A stretch of DNA of 64,000 nt, from contig JAFREQ010000043.1 of NCBI GenBank assembly GCA_025331565.1, positions 806,001 to 870,000 of the forward strand, written 5' to 3'. A program made the translations under genes and the position numbers. Numbering within the stretch: the first letter of the stretch is position 1; every line of letters begins with the position of its first letter. The notes under the pieces were generated by a model. That model made no database searches and was not told the origin of the DNA. It worked only from the letters and a program-made list of their open reading frames with translations. Source of the DNA: Holacanthus passer (lineage: Eukaryota > Chordata > Actinopteri > Pomacanthidae). Of the stretch, positions 1 through 10,736 are shown in pieces.

Positions 1-902
1 GAAGATTTCGTGGAACTAATGACCCCCAAGCTTCTGGCTGAAACTGCAGGGATGATTGGGTTGAAGGAACTTAAAGATGCTTTTAGAGAGGTGAGCTCAA
101 CATACCTATTCTCTCTTTTTGGTCTTTGGTAGCTCATGGTGGATATTAAATGTAAAAGCTGAAATCTTGCAAAACCCATTCATGCAATATGAATCCAAAA
201 TGCCCTAAAGCTTTGCAATGTTTTTGAGTTTTTCCCCCTCCCCTACAGTTTGATATAGATGGGGATGGTGCCATCACATCTGATGAGCTGAGACATGCCA
301 TGATAAAGTTATTAGGAGAACAAACCAGCAAAAATGAAATTGATGCGGTGGTCAAAGAAGCTGACAACAATGGAGATGGAACAGTTGACTTCGAGGGTGA
401 GATACAAGGAAATACCAGTGCACATGCACGCACGCACACACACACACACACACACACTTTTAACTTCTGCTGTCTGAATTTTGAGTGCGTTAAGTTGCTC
501 TGCAAGACACAGAAGTTGAAGTAACGTAATCTTTGGTTAATATAAATGGTTACAATTTTAAAGTGCTGTCAGATAAATTTATTAAAAGACATCTGAAAGG
601 AAATAACAGGACTCTGGTATTGTAACTGACTCTACTTTCAAAAGATAGTTTGTTTAGTCAAAACTTAATTTGATTGTTGTTCAAGTATAAAGTAATCCCA
701 TTATTTTTCTATCCAAGATTTTGCATTTTCTTAGGTAGTTCCTATACGTATTATTTACATTCAGTGCCAAAGCAGAAAGTATATGCAGAGTGGAGTTCTA
801 GCTCTAACTGTTCTCTGTTTGCTAGAAACCTAAAAGATTCAGCTAATCAATATCTTGTCCATTCTCTTTACAGAGTTTGTGAAAATGATGTCGCAGAAAT
901 GA
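1..902 (+). CDS. cabp5: Calcium-binding protein 5 (CaBP5), 3' part only
   Basis: Partial gene; its 5' exons lie left of the window. Exons are 1-90, 249-396 and 874-902, with stop TGA at 900-902 and GT-AG introns (phases 0 and 1). The product is a calmodulin-like EF-hand calcium sensor. In mammals CaBP5 acts in retinal bipolar cells and modulates voltage-gated calcium channels. The first exon encodes EDFVELMTPKLLAETAGMIG, and the MTPKLLAETAGMIG stretch fits CaBP5 better than CaBP1, 2 or 4. Two canonical EF-hand loops follow, DIDGDGAITSDE and DNNGDGTVDFEE; the last one spans the second intron. The C-terminus reads EFVKMMSQK, where the mammalian protein ends EFVKMMSR. A CA microsatellite begins about 40 bp after the second donor. 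The family is certain; the paralogue is judged from remembered sequences. A teleost a/b duplicate cannot be resolved. Confidence 0.85.
435..457. repeat. (CA)n microsatellite
   Basis: An uninterrupted CA dinucleotide run in the last cabp5 intron, about 40 bp downstream of the donor site, preceded by imperfect CACG units. Confidence 0.9.
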
Positions 903-3900
903 GGAAACAGAATGAATGGATGACTGTGAATGGAGAGGATGCATTTTTTATTGAAGAATACGCTGATATATATATATATACTTCTTATGAATGATAATGA
1001 TTTTACCTTATTTTCCTGTTATTTGAGTTGCATCGGCCTCATACACGATCACGTGGAGCTCATTCATTTCAATGTTAAAATTTGAATGGTAGACAGTCAC
1101 ATGATTACGCTTTCGGAGTTCAGTTCAGCAAATTTGAAAACTTTGTTGTCATCTAGTTTGTTCTGAATCCCCCAAACCTGTCCCACCGAGCAGTGGGTGC
1201 ATGTATCATTTGTAGCTGTTCAAAATGGAAGAACTGATAAATATGTGAACCAAAGGTGTCTGCTATGTCTAGCTAAGCAGAGGTTAAAGTACAGAGAGCT
1301 CCACCAAAAAAATGTGGGTGTGCTGCACTCTGGAAAATGGATTAAAAATGTCTTTTACAATCTTATTCAAAGATGACCCAAGTGAAATTAGTTGGGGCAT
1401 TTATATGCTGAACATTGCATAAAATTACATGTTTGAAGTTGTGTGTGTATGTGTGTCTGGATGTTGCCGTCTTCTTTCCCTCAATAAGTACAAGTAGGTG
1501 AACTGGTCATGCTTATTATAACTAAATAGTTTTTTGACCCAGAATGATGAACTGAATTTGTTTAAAGAATCCACACTAACACCTGGATGATCACTGGCTT
1601 TGCACGGATAGTGTAGTTAACTGTCACATTGATGTAATGCACAGAAATAAACTGGGTAAACTACATGACCCTCTCTACATCTGCTCCCTATGTCAACTCA
1701 ACATTATCTCAATCGTGCTGGGATCTGGGAACTGGAATGACCCTTATATGGATGTAAAATTATATGAGAGGGGAAAGACTCCCATGTTTACGACTCGCAA
1801 GTGTTCACAACAACTCAAGATGGCTGTATGATTTTATAGTTGATCATGTAAGGGTTTCAAAATATTGTGGTGTGACAACATTGCACTATATCCTATATTC
1901 ATTAAACATTGGTTTACTTATATTAAAGAGTGGAGTTTAAGGTGTCCATGTTTTCTTGGTTTTCAGGCTCTTCCATATTACTAAGTCAGGTAAATTGGAG
2001 CTTCCCTTCATAATTACACCCAGCATGTTGATGCGAACACTATGTTCAAGTGGAAAACTCCTAAATGCAATAACTCCAATGTTACGTAAACTTAGCCTTG
2101 TGCTGCGTTCACATGGATTCAGGCAGACAGCAGACAACAGATGGACCCTCTGGACGGCACGGGAAAATCAAACAGTCCGACAGAATGGCACAGCATTTTT
2201 TTTTGTCTGTATTATTTTGTGTAACCAGTCTCGTAATGCATGTAGCTATAAAATGCTGCTCACATCGTGCACATCACCCATGTTTTCTCCTGGTTTGAGG
2301 GAGCTACGTGACATCTGAGTGTAAATTCCATTCCATTGAACTTCGCAGTCTATTGTCATCGTGCTGTCATTATCTGCCGGCCTCACCTACTTTTACCATC
2401 CTGCTCTCATCCACTAAAATGATCTCCAGTTTGCCATCTACCATATTCCTGAATCCATGAGAATGCAGCATTAGCCCATCCACTCTTATGGCAAAAAATA
2501 AATATGGAAGATGAGCCCATAGTGTTTCATGATACTTTGTGGAGAATGATTAGAAATGTGAGTGGCCTGTGGAGATATGTGCATGCTTCTTCCAAAGGTT
2601 GTGTGTGGGGCTAATGACAACAGCTTTCCCATAAGTAATGGTTGACTCTGCCACAGACCCTTTAATGTGACTGCAGCCTTGACCCTGGCAAAAAAAAACC
2701 CCATCTGTCCCCCCAGTGACACCTGGAGAACACGATCTTCAGCAGGGCCGAGTGTCCTCTACTGCCACCTCATCACCTCCCATGCCTCTGTCTCAACAGG
2801 GCTCAAGCTTCTTCACCAATAGTGTTCACAAATGTGTTTTCTGGAAGTTACAACTTATATCTCAAAGATTGCAAATTTTAGAAAATAAAATTGCAAGGTA
2901 TTTCTCAGTTGTTATTTGTCCTTTTTTTTTCTTTGCAAATTACATGTAATGCCTGATCCTTATTACAGCGGGAGGGGGTGACACACAGGTCTGATAACAA
3001 ATTGTTCCAATAATAATAATAACAGATTTGTTCATTTGCATCTTTCGCTGAAAATTATCTCTCTAAGGTCACTAATGCTGTTGCGTAACAAAAGGCCGAC
3101 ATGTGTGACAATGTTTTTGTCGTTCAAATAAATGTGCTTGTCACAGTCTTTTGTCAGGAAAAACACTGATGTGTGCTACAGAATCAGTGTAATGGCATGT
3201 ATATATATATTGCTGGGAAACAAACACATATTGCTCATTGTGGTGATCAACATTAGTGCAAGATATAAAACAACATCACGCTCAGGATTTGAAAATTCAA
3301 TTCCTGCTTTTAAAATATTTCAGTGATGCAGCAAAGTACATAACCTTGAATTTTTACGATGTGGTAGACAGTTGAGCAAATTTAAGATAGTAGTTTTTTT
3401 CCCCAACACTGCCATCCCTTAATGTTGACCTATGACAGCCATACTCAATATTTGAGATGTTTTATTATTTGCCTGTGAATTTGACAATGCCGGTAAGCTT
3501 CCCATCCAATCCCACACAGCTCATAGACTAAATGTCAAGTGTTGAGCAGAATCATACATCATGAAACAACATACATACAACTCCATATAAACAATCTCAG
3601 GAATAATCCTTCTCTCTGGGGTGGATTAGTTCAGTTCTCTGTAATCCTCATCATGGTACCCTTAGATGAACAGATGGCAGATAAGACAAAATCACCACTC
3701 TAATTCTCATCTAGTGGCTGAAAAAAGTAACCAAAAAAAAGCATAACAGAGCTTAATGAACCAAAATGTGTTTTCCAAATGTTTTAGTGTGTTTAACCAA
3801 AAAGACGTATTCAAATGTATGATATTTTAGAGGTTATTGTCTTTTCCCATACAATAATACTGGCGATTCTAGAGTTCTGTAGAGAATAAGCACATTTCCA

Positions 3901-4097
3901 TTTTATTAATTTTTTTGAACAAATCAAATAATCAACACTTCATTTTTCTATAATAAAGATAAAATACATGAACACTAATTGTTAGACTAAATGTGTTCCC
4001 CCATATATTTTGAGAGCCCTACAAAACCATCGGCTCCATGCATATCACCAACAGTGTACACACACAGGTATTACCCCTATACAGTGAGTCACTATGA
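903..4097. other. cabp5 3' UTR and cabp5/asphd1 tail-to-tail intergenic region
   Basis: No coding exon recognised. The first plausible plus-strand poly(A) signal for cabp5 is AATAAA at 1646-1651. The rest is AT-rich sequence with short chance ORFs on both strands, none showing a protein family, conserved motif or splice context. The right edge is set by the minus-strand poly(A) signals assigned to asphd1. Confidence 0.6.
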
Positions 4098-4114
4098 TTT
4101 ATTTGTTATTTATT
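4098..4114 (-). terminator. asphd1: asphd1 poly(A) signals
   Basis: Two TTTATT hexamers on the plus strand (4109-4114 and 4098-4103), equal to AATAAA on the minus strand, are the first such signals downstream of the asphd1 stop at 4874. They imply a 3' UTR of about 750 nt. The assignment is inferred from position. Confidence 0.55.
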
Positions 4115-4873
4115 TGCAATTTGTTATTTTGCAAGAAAGACTGATTTGACAAAAAAACCCTGATGTGTACAATATGTAAACCACTAATTATATTAATAAA
4201 CAAAGGAAAAATAGATTTATACATAGAAACATACAGGCATACATGGGGGATAGTAATACAAAGAATAACCACAGTATGCAAAAGTTCATATAAGGTTGGC
4301 ATTCATTTTGAAAAACAAAAATAAATAGAAATTTACATTTTATATGCTTTTCATGTTTTCACAGTTTTTTGGTTGAACCATTTTTAATCTACCTAAATTC
4401 CAACATAAAGTATCGCAGGCAGACTTGAATGGAATTTCCATCCTGAAGGCATATGAGTACATGCAACAGCATCTCAAAACAAAGTCCAGTAATCAGGACA
4501 GATAGGTTTCACATGCAAGTCGCATTCACTAGTACAGTATATGATGTTGAGAGAAGATTTACAATAGTTAACACCAGATCTGCTCTTCTTAGTTTAGCTC
4601 TCATTGTGCTTTCAAGTGATGTCAGTTCGTACTTTGCAGCCAAATTGTCTAGCGCGCAGCGTTGTCTAACATCATCCATAATAACGCGTTCATGTGGCAC
4701 TTCCCGGTGTAGACCATAAATCAAACACCACTTGAAAGTGTGGTTAATGGCTTGTGTAATTCTTAGGGCAGATTCACACAGTGATTCATTGACTGGAATG
4801 GGATGCGTGACCCACAAACAAGCAGGGCTTAAGGTAAGGCATCCCTGCATGTTAGTGTGGTGCAGGGGCGAAT

Positions 4874-7642
4874 TCAGAGGTCGGGACTGAACATGAAGTC
4901 CAAAGCTTGTCTCTCAGCTGCAGCTACATTTGGATGCCAGAGGTCCACACTCAGAATGACTCGGGGTCCAGCATCTGGAGGACCTTTAAAAAATAGAAAC
5001 ACATTTTCACATAGGTTGAAATGTGACAGCCATTTAGTTTAGCTGGGAACAACTAATGAAGTGGAGCACACACTTGTAAAAGTAAAGAGAAAATTATGCA
5101 AAGCATCGCATTTTTCTTTTTTTGTGCATGGGTTTAATAATAACAACATAATTAGGAGAAAAATTTGAGTAAAATAACCATTTGCTTCCATCACAATTGT
5201 ATGTCACCATTTGTCTTAATGAAATTCATTTTTTAAATTGAATAAATGTCATAATTTCACACACACACACACACACAGAAATACTACACATGTTCACTAA
5301 TAACATTTGCTTTTCAAAGTGCACCAACCCTTGTGGGAGACGGTGTGAAGGAATGAGTCGTCGACCAGGAGGCAGTGTCCCTCTGACCAGCACTGGGGCT
5401 CCCCTCCCACCACCAACTCGCACGAGGGTGGAGTCTGCAGACCTACAAAAGCGATGTGGTGTTTTTAAACTTTGGAGAGACAATATTGTGGTTTCCCTCA
5501 ACTAAGAAGGCACTTCATCCCTGTCTGTGTTTAAAAGGGAGAGGATTATAGGCAGACGGATCACCACACAAAATGGGCTAAGGGGAAATGAGCCTCAGCC
5601 ATGACCTATAAAGTATGCCATTATGCAATGGTTTAGTGTTTTATCAGGTCATTTTCGTCTGGCAGCAATATATTAGTGGCACTTTTTCTGAATTTGATGC
5701 AGCAACAGGAGCAACAAAAGACTGTGAAAGTTGTGGACTGATCCAAAAACACCTGTTTGGATCATTCCACAGGTAAACAGGTTCATTGGTAACAGGTGAT
5801 AGTATCATGATTGGGTATGAAAGGTTCATCCTGGAAAGACTCAGTCGTTCACAAGCAAGGATGGAGAGAGGTTCAACACTTTGTTAAACACATGATCGTA
5901 GAAAGGAGATTACTACATGGGCACAGTTCATTAGCAATTCATTGCATTCAGTTTTTATTCACGTTTTACACAGCGTCCCAACTTTGGAATTGGGGTTGTA
6001 CTTTGTTCATTTGTTTAAAATGTTTTGTTACAAAGTGCCTGGCACACACCATCCTATTCTGGGAGGTTTTGGCATACGAATGAACAAAGTGTCTATAAGT
6101 TCGAATCTATGAGTTACTACCAAGTAAGAACAGAGTTTTTGTTTATTATGATAATATTCTAGTTCATATTATAAAGTTTCTATTATGTGAGAGTACACTG
6201 CAACAAATATACTGTGTGAATCAAAAGCATGATTCAATAGATTATCATTGGGAAAAGTCAGTCAGGTCTTTCAGATTTGACAAACCACAATGAATGTAAT
6301 TCTTTTAGATGAATGTAATCCTTTTTCCTCACCAAGATGACAACGTAGGCGTGTATTGGTGGGTCCATACGAGCTCCCCAACGTAGCTCCGGGTCCCAAT
6401 AGCCAAAATCCAGCAGATCCCAATGAATTGCTGCTTATAAAGGTGCGTAGAGAGAGAAGCGTCCGGTAGCTGCAGGGACAGGAGCGACAGTTTCCTGCCA
6501 CACAGACACCTGCGCTGTACAGAGGAAACACCGCCTGGCCCTAAAAGAGACAATAACATACTTCAGAATCACTTTATCCTCTTTTAATATAAGAGCTTAT
6601 AGGTGGATTTTAATGGTTGTATTGTGTCAGTTTCTTTCACACACTCCTTTGCACAACCAATGTTTTTATCTTTTTATACAAAGCGTGGAAGTGTTTCCAG
6701 CTCTGCCTTCTCATAGTCGGCCCGAAAGATTTCATCGTGTACCTTCGGCCCCAGACAGGTCCAGCCTAACTTTGGGTCGATGCCCCGCTGGTAAACAGCC
6801 TTGAATTCAGCCAAGATCACAGAGTAGTTGGCTTCCAAGACCTCGATGTCATGTCGGTGAGCGTCACGGGGGAAGAAGGGAACGCTTGGGACATCTGGCA
6901 GGAAGAAGAGATGAGGCTTCTGTATGGCAGAGTGATCATTCAGTCTGACCTATAGTGAGAACATGGAGAACTCATTAATTCAATCTTGATCATATTTCCT
7001 TCCTCCATTGTTCCGAGGAACTGCTTCCTTGATTTAGCAATCTTTGGAGCAAATGAGGTGTTGACTACTTATACACGAGATTATGCAGTTATGCTAACAA
7101 TCTGACCACAATGAAATTCAACATAATGCATGACACATGTACACAAGATTTACTGAGTGAGCATCAGCTTGCGTGGAACAAACTCGTACCTGCTCACGGA
7201 GGCCCTTGTGAATACGGCCCATGCCCACCCAACTGTAGCGCTTGGCATACTCTTGCAACGCTGCGTACAGTTTCTTGGCTTCTGCAGATGCCTGGGCTGG
7301 GAACAAGGCATGACTCAGCACCGGGGTGAGGTAGCCCTGCCCCTGCTCCTCGTCCTCCTCGGTTTCCATGGAAATAAAGGGAGTAATTTGATCACTCCTC
7401 GACAGCTTGGAGCGCGCGCTACACTTTGTTCCAGCACAGCTACCGCCACGGGACATCATGGACCGCCTCGAGCCCGACTTGAGCTTCCCGGCGTGAGCGT
7501 GGCCCGGGATCGGCAGGTCGGACCCCATCCGATAACAGTGCCACAGGAAGAGCAGCAGCAGAGTCCACAGAAGGCCGCTCAGCGAATGGACGCCCAGCTC
7601 AACGTATGGAGGCAGGGGCAGCGTGTTCATTGACCAGTGCAT
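4874..7642 (-). CDS. asphd1: Aspartate beta-hydroxylase domain-containing protein 1
   Basis: Five minus-strand coding exons: 7642-7190, 6949-6743, 6540-6333, 5442-5329 and 4983-4874 (stop TGA 4876-4874). They total 1,092 nt, or 363 aa. A short cytoplasmic N-terminus is followed by one membrane segment (about residues 18-36) and the basic WHCYRMG edge typical of ASPHD1/2. The conserved YAKRYSWVGMGRIHKGLREQ region comes next, then the AspH-type 2-oxoglutarate oxygenase domain. The two iron-binding histidines of the AspH family appear retained: His288 in RLRCHLG and His322 in DDSFLHTV. GPTNTRLRCHL and LVVGGEPQCW are family signatures, and the end is VDLWHPNVAAAERQALDF. A splice acceptor at 7670/7671, 27 nt upstream of the ATG, implies a noncoding first exon further upstream. 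ASPHD1 is preferred to ASPHD2 because of the short N-terminus and linkage to sez6l2. The physiological substrate is unknown. Confidence 0.92.
5258..5277. repeat. (CA)n microsatellite
   Basis: A pure CA dinucleotide run inside the last asphd1 intron. Confidence 0.9.
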
Positions 7643-9179
7643 CCTTCACGTTTGTGAGACACTAAAGTACTGCAAAAGAAAGAAAGGAAAAACAGAGTGA
7701 GAGATTAAGGTATTTTTTCCAGTAAAATGATATTTTTACTGGCCTAGAACTAATTCTATAGGTGACTCCAGACTTTCTACACCACAAAATATTAGCCTTG
7801 ATGGCGATGTTTCTAATTGATGGGATTTTTTTCTTACACAGTCTTTTCCACTGTCCAAATACAATTTTAGCTTGTAATATTGTTACACATCGTGATAAGG
7901 AAAGGAGAGGCTCCGTTTGCCGTCAAGCACATCCTCAAGGGGATGATGGGCCGTCCTGGTTTCAAACAGCCTGCTCATTCATTTCTTTTCTTTTCTTTAA
8001 TCCCCTCCAGGGGTCACAGGGAGCTGATGCGTATGCCAGAAGAAATCAGTGGACCATTTAGGACAGGTTGCTGCTCCATCACAGACCCACTAACCCTTTG
8101 GTTTAGCGTGAGACTGACTTCGTGGTGTTATGTAAGTCCTCATCTCGCTCCCGGAGCAAGAGATCCAACTAGCTGTGGATGTAGCTAAAGATTTCACCGC
8201 AGGCAGTATTCTTATACCAAGGCTTTCCATCTTCACTGTTACCTCGGCTGCTAATTCAGAGAATGTTTGTGTCTTCTTTTTCATGCATTTAATTCAGTGA
8301 GTTTTCTTTGCCACATCAAGGTCTACAAAGTAAACAGGCTAGAGTTAACCACTCATGAATTGATGCTTATCTACTTTTAAAACATCCTAATAGTTTTCTT
8401 TATCAGCCTCAACTTTTATTTAATTATGATTTTTGTGTTATAAACAAAGTCATTGACTATATCTTTCCTATTAGTTGAAAAATGCATCTCCATTCACTTA
8501 CTCTCAGCTGCTGTTGCTGACTTCAATAACATTTGTCACTTACAGTGTTGACTTTTGGGGGAATTCATGTAATTTAACATTATGATAGATAGATGAAATA
8601 TTAACATTACATGGTGATAAACAATGCAATTGTGTATCTCTACAAATGTAAGTTATACTAAAAATTGTACCCATAACACTTATTCATCCATGTCAAGGTG
8701 GCACAGACCACTTTGAAAATGTTGCCTTTGGGTTGCATATAAATCAGATTTCTGTCACAACTGTGATTTTATGAACAGCAATAAACAGAGATAACAGAGC
8801 AGGCTAAGTTCTGTCCTGTGAGCATTTGGTCTGGAAAATTGATTTACACCCGACTAGATCAAAGATGCTGTGTGTGTGTCTTTGTGTATGTGTGTATTTG
8901 GTTTTATATCCTTTAACTTGACTACACACCAACCCATGAGGACCTCCTGTCACCGTGGGGACAATTTGAGGTCCCCATGGGTTCTTGGTTTTAGGGTTAG
9001 GGTTACAGTTAGATTAAGGTTAGGGTTAGGGTAAGGGGCTGGGGAATGCATTACGTCAATGGAGTGTCCCCATGGGGATAGTGAAACAAGCCTGTGTGTG
9101 TGTGCGTGCATGCTTGGGAATTATACAGTCAGACAGACAGAGTTTTTTTTTTTTACTCTTAACCACAAGCAGAACACAT
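7643..9179. other. asphd1 upstream intron/5' region
   Basis: No coding exon recognised. The minus strand has a good acceptor (polypyrimidine-TTTTGCAG) at 7670, so most of this stretch is probably asphd1 intron 1. Apart from the GTCCCC/TTAGGG interspersed repeat described separately, nothing stands out. Confidence 0.5.
8930..9106. repeat. Teleost GTCCCC/TTAGGG interspersed repeat
   Basis: The element has GTCCCCAT-type arms in both orientations (GTGGGGACA near 8956, GGTCCCCATGG near 8970, GTGTCCCCATGGGGA near 9064). They surround several TTAGGG/GGTTAGGG units (8991-9034). GT-rich microsatellite lies on both sides (about 8872 and 9092). This composite is familiar as a dispersed repeat in teleost non-coding DNA. 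Its mechanism of spread is not evident from one copy. Confidence 0.65.
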
Positions 9180-10250
9180 GAGTGCGTGCACGTCTGTCCT
9201 CGCGCGTGCATGCACGTGCGCGCGCATGTGCGGGTGCCTTTTGAGGTGGGAGGGCTCTTTCCTAATAGGCTTGTTCCGACGGATTCGTTTCGTAGTTGCA
9301 TCAATTACATGCTAAGTGATGATACTGCCCCCGTGGAAACCCCTCTGAGGCTACAGCCTGGTTCCGCATCATAAAGGTGTCCCACACACTGTTCACTCGG
9401 GTGCTTCCTTCTTGCACTCGCATTCGACATTCATCTTGTTTTCTCTCTGCACCAGCCCCCGCAGCTCAGCTCAGCTCATGTTCAATGCCCGCATTCCAAT
9501 GTTAGCGCAAACATCCACCCATTCCGGGAAGCCGCGGCGCAGACACGTTCTCCATGCACACCGCGCGCCACATGCAGGCCTCCGAATGAGCACGCATGCA
9601 GAAGCCGTGCCGCATCACCTTCTCACACCTCCGTCTGATTACCTTGATGGAGCGCGAGCAGCGACGTTCGGGACACACTTCAGCACCGGGCTGGTGGACA
9701 GCTCCTCCAGCGCCCACACACCGAATGTGGGAGATCTGCCGCGCGCCGCCGCCGCCGCAGTTACCGCGTGCGGCCGCTAGGGCGCACCTGGAGCTTCCAC
9801 ACAAATGCCCTCACATCATAGCCGAATGCGTCAACCGCGCGGTGACCAGCTAGGGGCATCTCACCAGCGCCAACCCCGCCGTGTTCCCGGGGCCTAAAGC
9901 AACAGGATAGAGTCCGACGCAGAGGAGAAGCACGGGAGGCAGCCTGGGAGGTAAAGGTAAGAGACAGGCAGGCGAGCTTTCAGTGAGGCCGAGATGGTTG
10001 TGGAGATGACTGATGCCAAAAAAAAAAAAAAAAAAAAATCCGTCCTCCGCACAAAGAGGGCCGGAGGATGCTGCCTCGTATAGCCCCCATCAGTTTTTGT
10101 CACACAGCAGGCTGCTAATCTCACCGAGGAAACGCCTCGAATGACAGCACATCCCCCACGAGCAGGTCGATGGTGGAATAAGAGTGTACCTGCGGCGAGG
10201 ACGGGCTCGGTTGCTCGGTTTTGGAATAGCGCATTTTCGGGCATGTTGTT
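9180..10250. promoter_or_regulatory. CpG-rich bidirectional promoter region of asphd1 and sez6l2
   Basis: A stretch much richer in G+C and CpG than its surroundings, with runs such as CGCGCGTGCATG near 9200, CCGCGGCGCAGAC near 9532 and GCCGCCGCCGCAG near 9747. It lies between the inferred noncoding first exons of asphd1 (-) and sez6l2 (+). Two possible donors for a noncoding sez6l2 first exon sit at 9951 (GGGAG|gtaaag) and 9957 (AAAG|gtaaga). A poly(A) tract (10018-10038) interrupts the right half. Transcription start sites are not visible directly; the call rests on composition and head-to-head geometry. Confidence 0.6.
10018..10038 (+). repeat. Poly(A) tract
   Basis: About 21 consecutive A residues within the CpG-rich region, just downstream of the candidate sez6l2 first-exon donors. 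Confidence 0.85.
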
Positions 10251-10736
10251 GCAGATTTGGGTGAGAAGATGCAGAGGGGGGGAAGCCTGAATATTTCACC
10301 TTACACCGTGTGAGACGTGCACCTGTTCCCTTTTTCCTGCACCTGTAAAAAAATAACTTTGATTGCACTGTCATTTCCGCCTGTGTGTAGTATAAACTGA
10401 ATGGATGTATCTCAGATCGGAGCAGCTGAGCTTTGACAGTATCAAAACGCAATGATCCTCTAATCCGAGTCATTGTGGCCTGTGCGATGTAAACACACGC
10501 TCGGCGGCTGAATTACGATAGAATTTTAAATTATATGACCAAATGCTTTGCTGCTCGTGATCCCTCCAGCCAGCGTGGGTCATTTCTGTGCAACCTGCAG
10601 TAATTACAGGCTACTAATGAGCAATCACATTACAGCAGAAGATACAGTGATGGTTCTATTTACATGATCACATCATGGTTTGCTAATCAATCTTGTCACT
10701 TTAACCTTCTCAGGTCATTCAGCTTCATCCAAAGCC

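Noticed and set aside
4509..4850. 113-codon minus-strand frame just downstream of the asphd1 stop
   Set aside because: It lies in the inferred asphd1 3' UTR, has no recognisable domain, splice context or coding bias, and opposes another long chance frame on the plus strand.
7157..7633. 158-codon plus-strand frame opposite asphd1 exon 1
   Set aside because: It is the antisense shadow of a GC-rich real coding exon; the minus-strand protein has clear ASPHD1 homology.
8991..9034. TTAGGG units as an ancestral telomere or chromosome fusion scar
   Set aside because: There are only a few imperfect units, embedded between GTCCCC arms of a dispersed repeat, without a long head-to-head telomere array.
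9502..9804. 100-codon frames on both strands in the CpG-rich block
   Set aside because: High G+C removes stop codons by chance; the translations are Arg/Cys/Ala/Gly-rich with no family resemblance.
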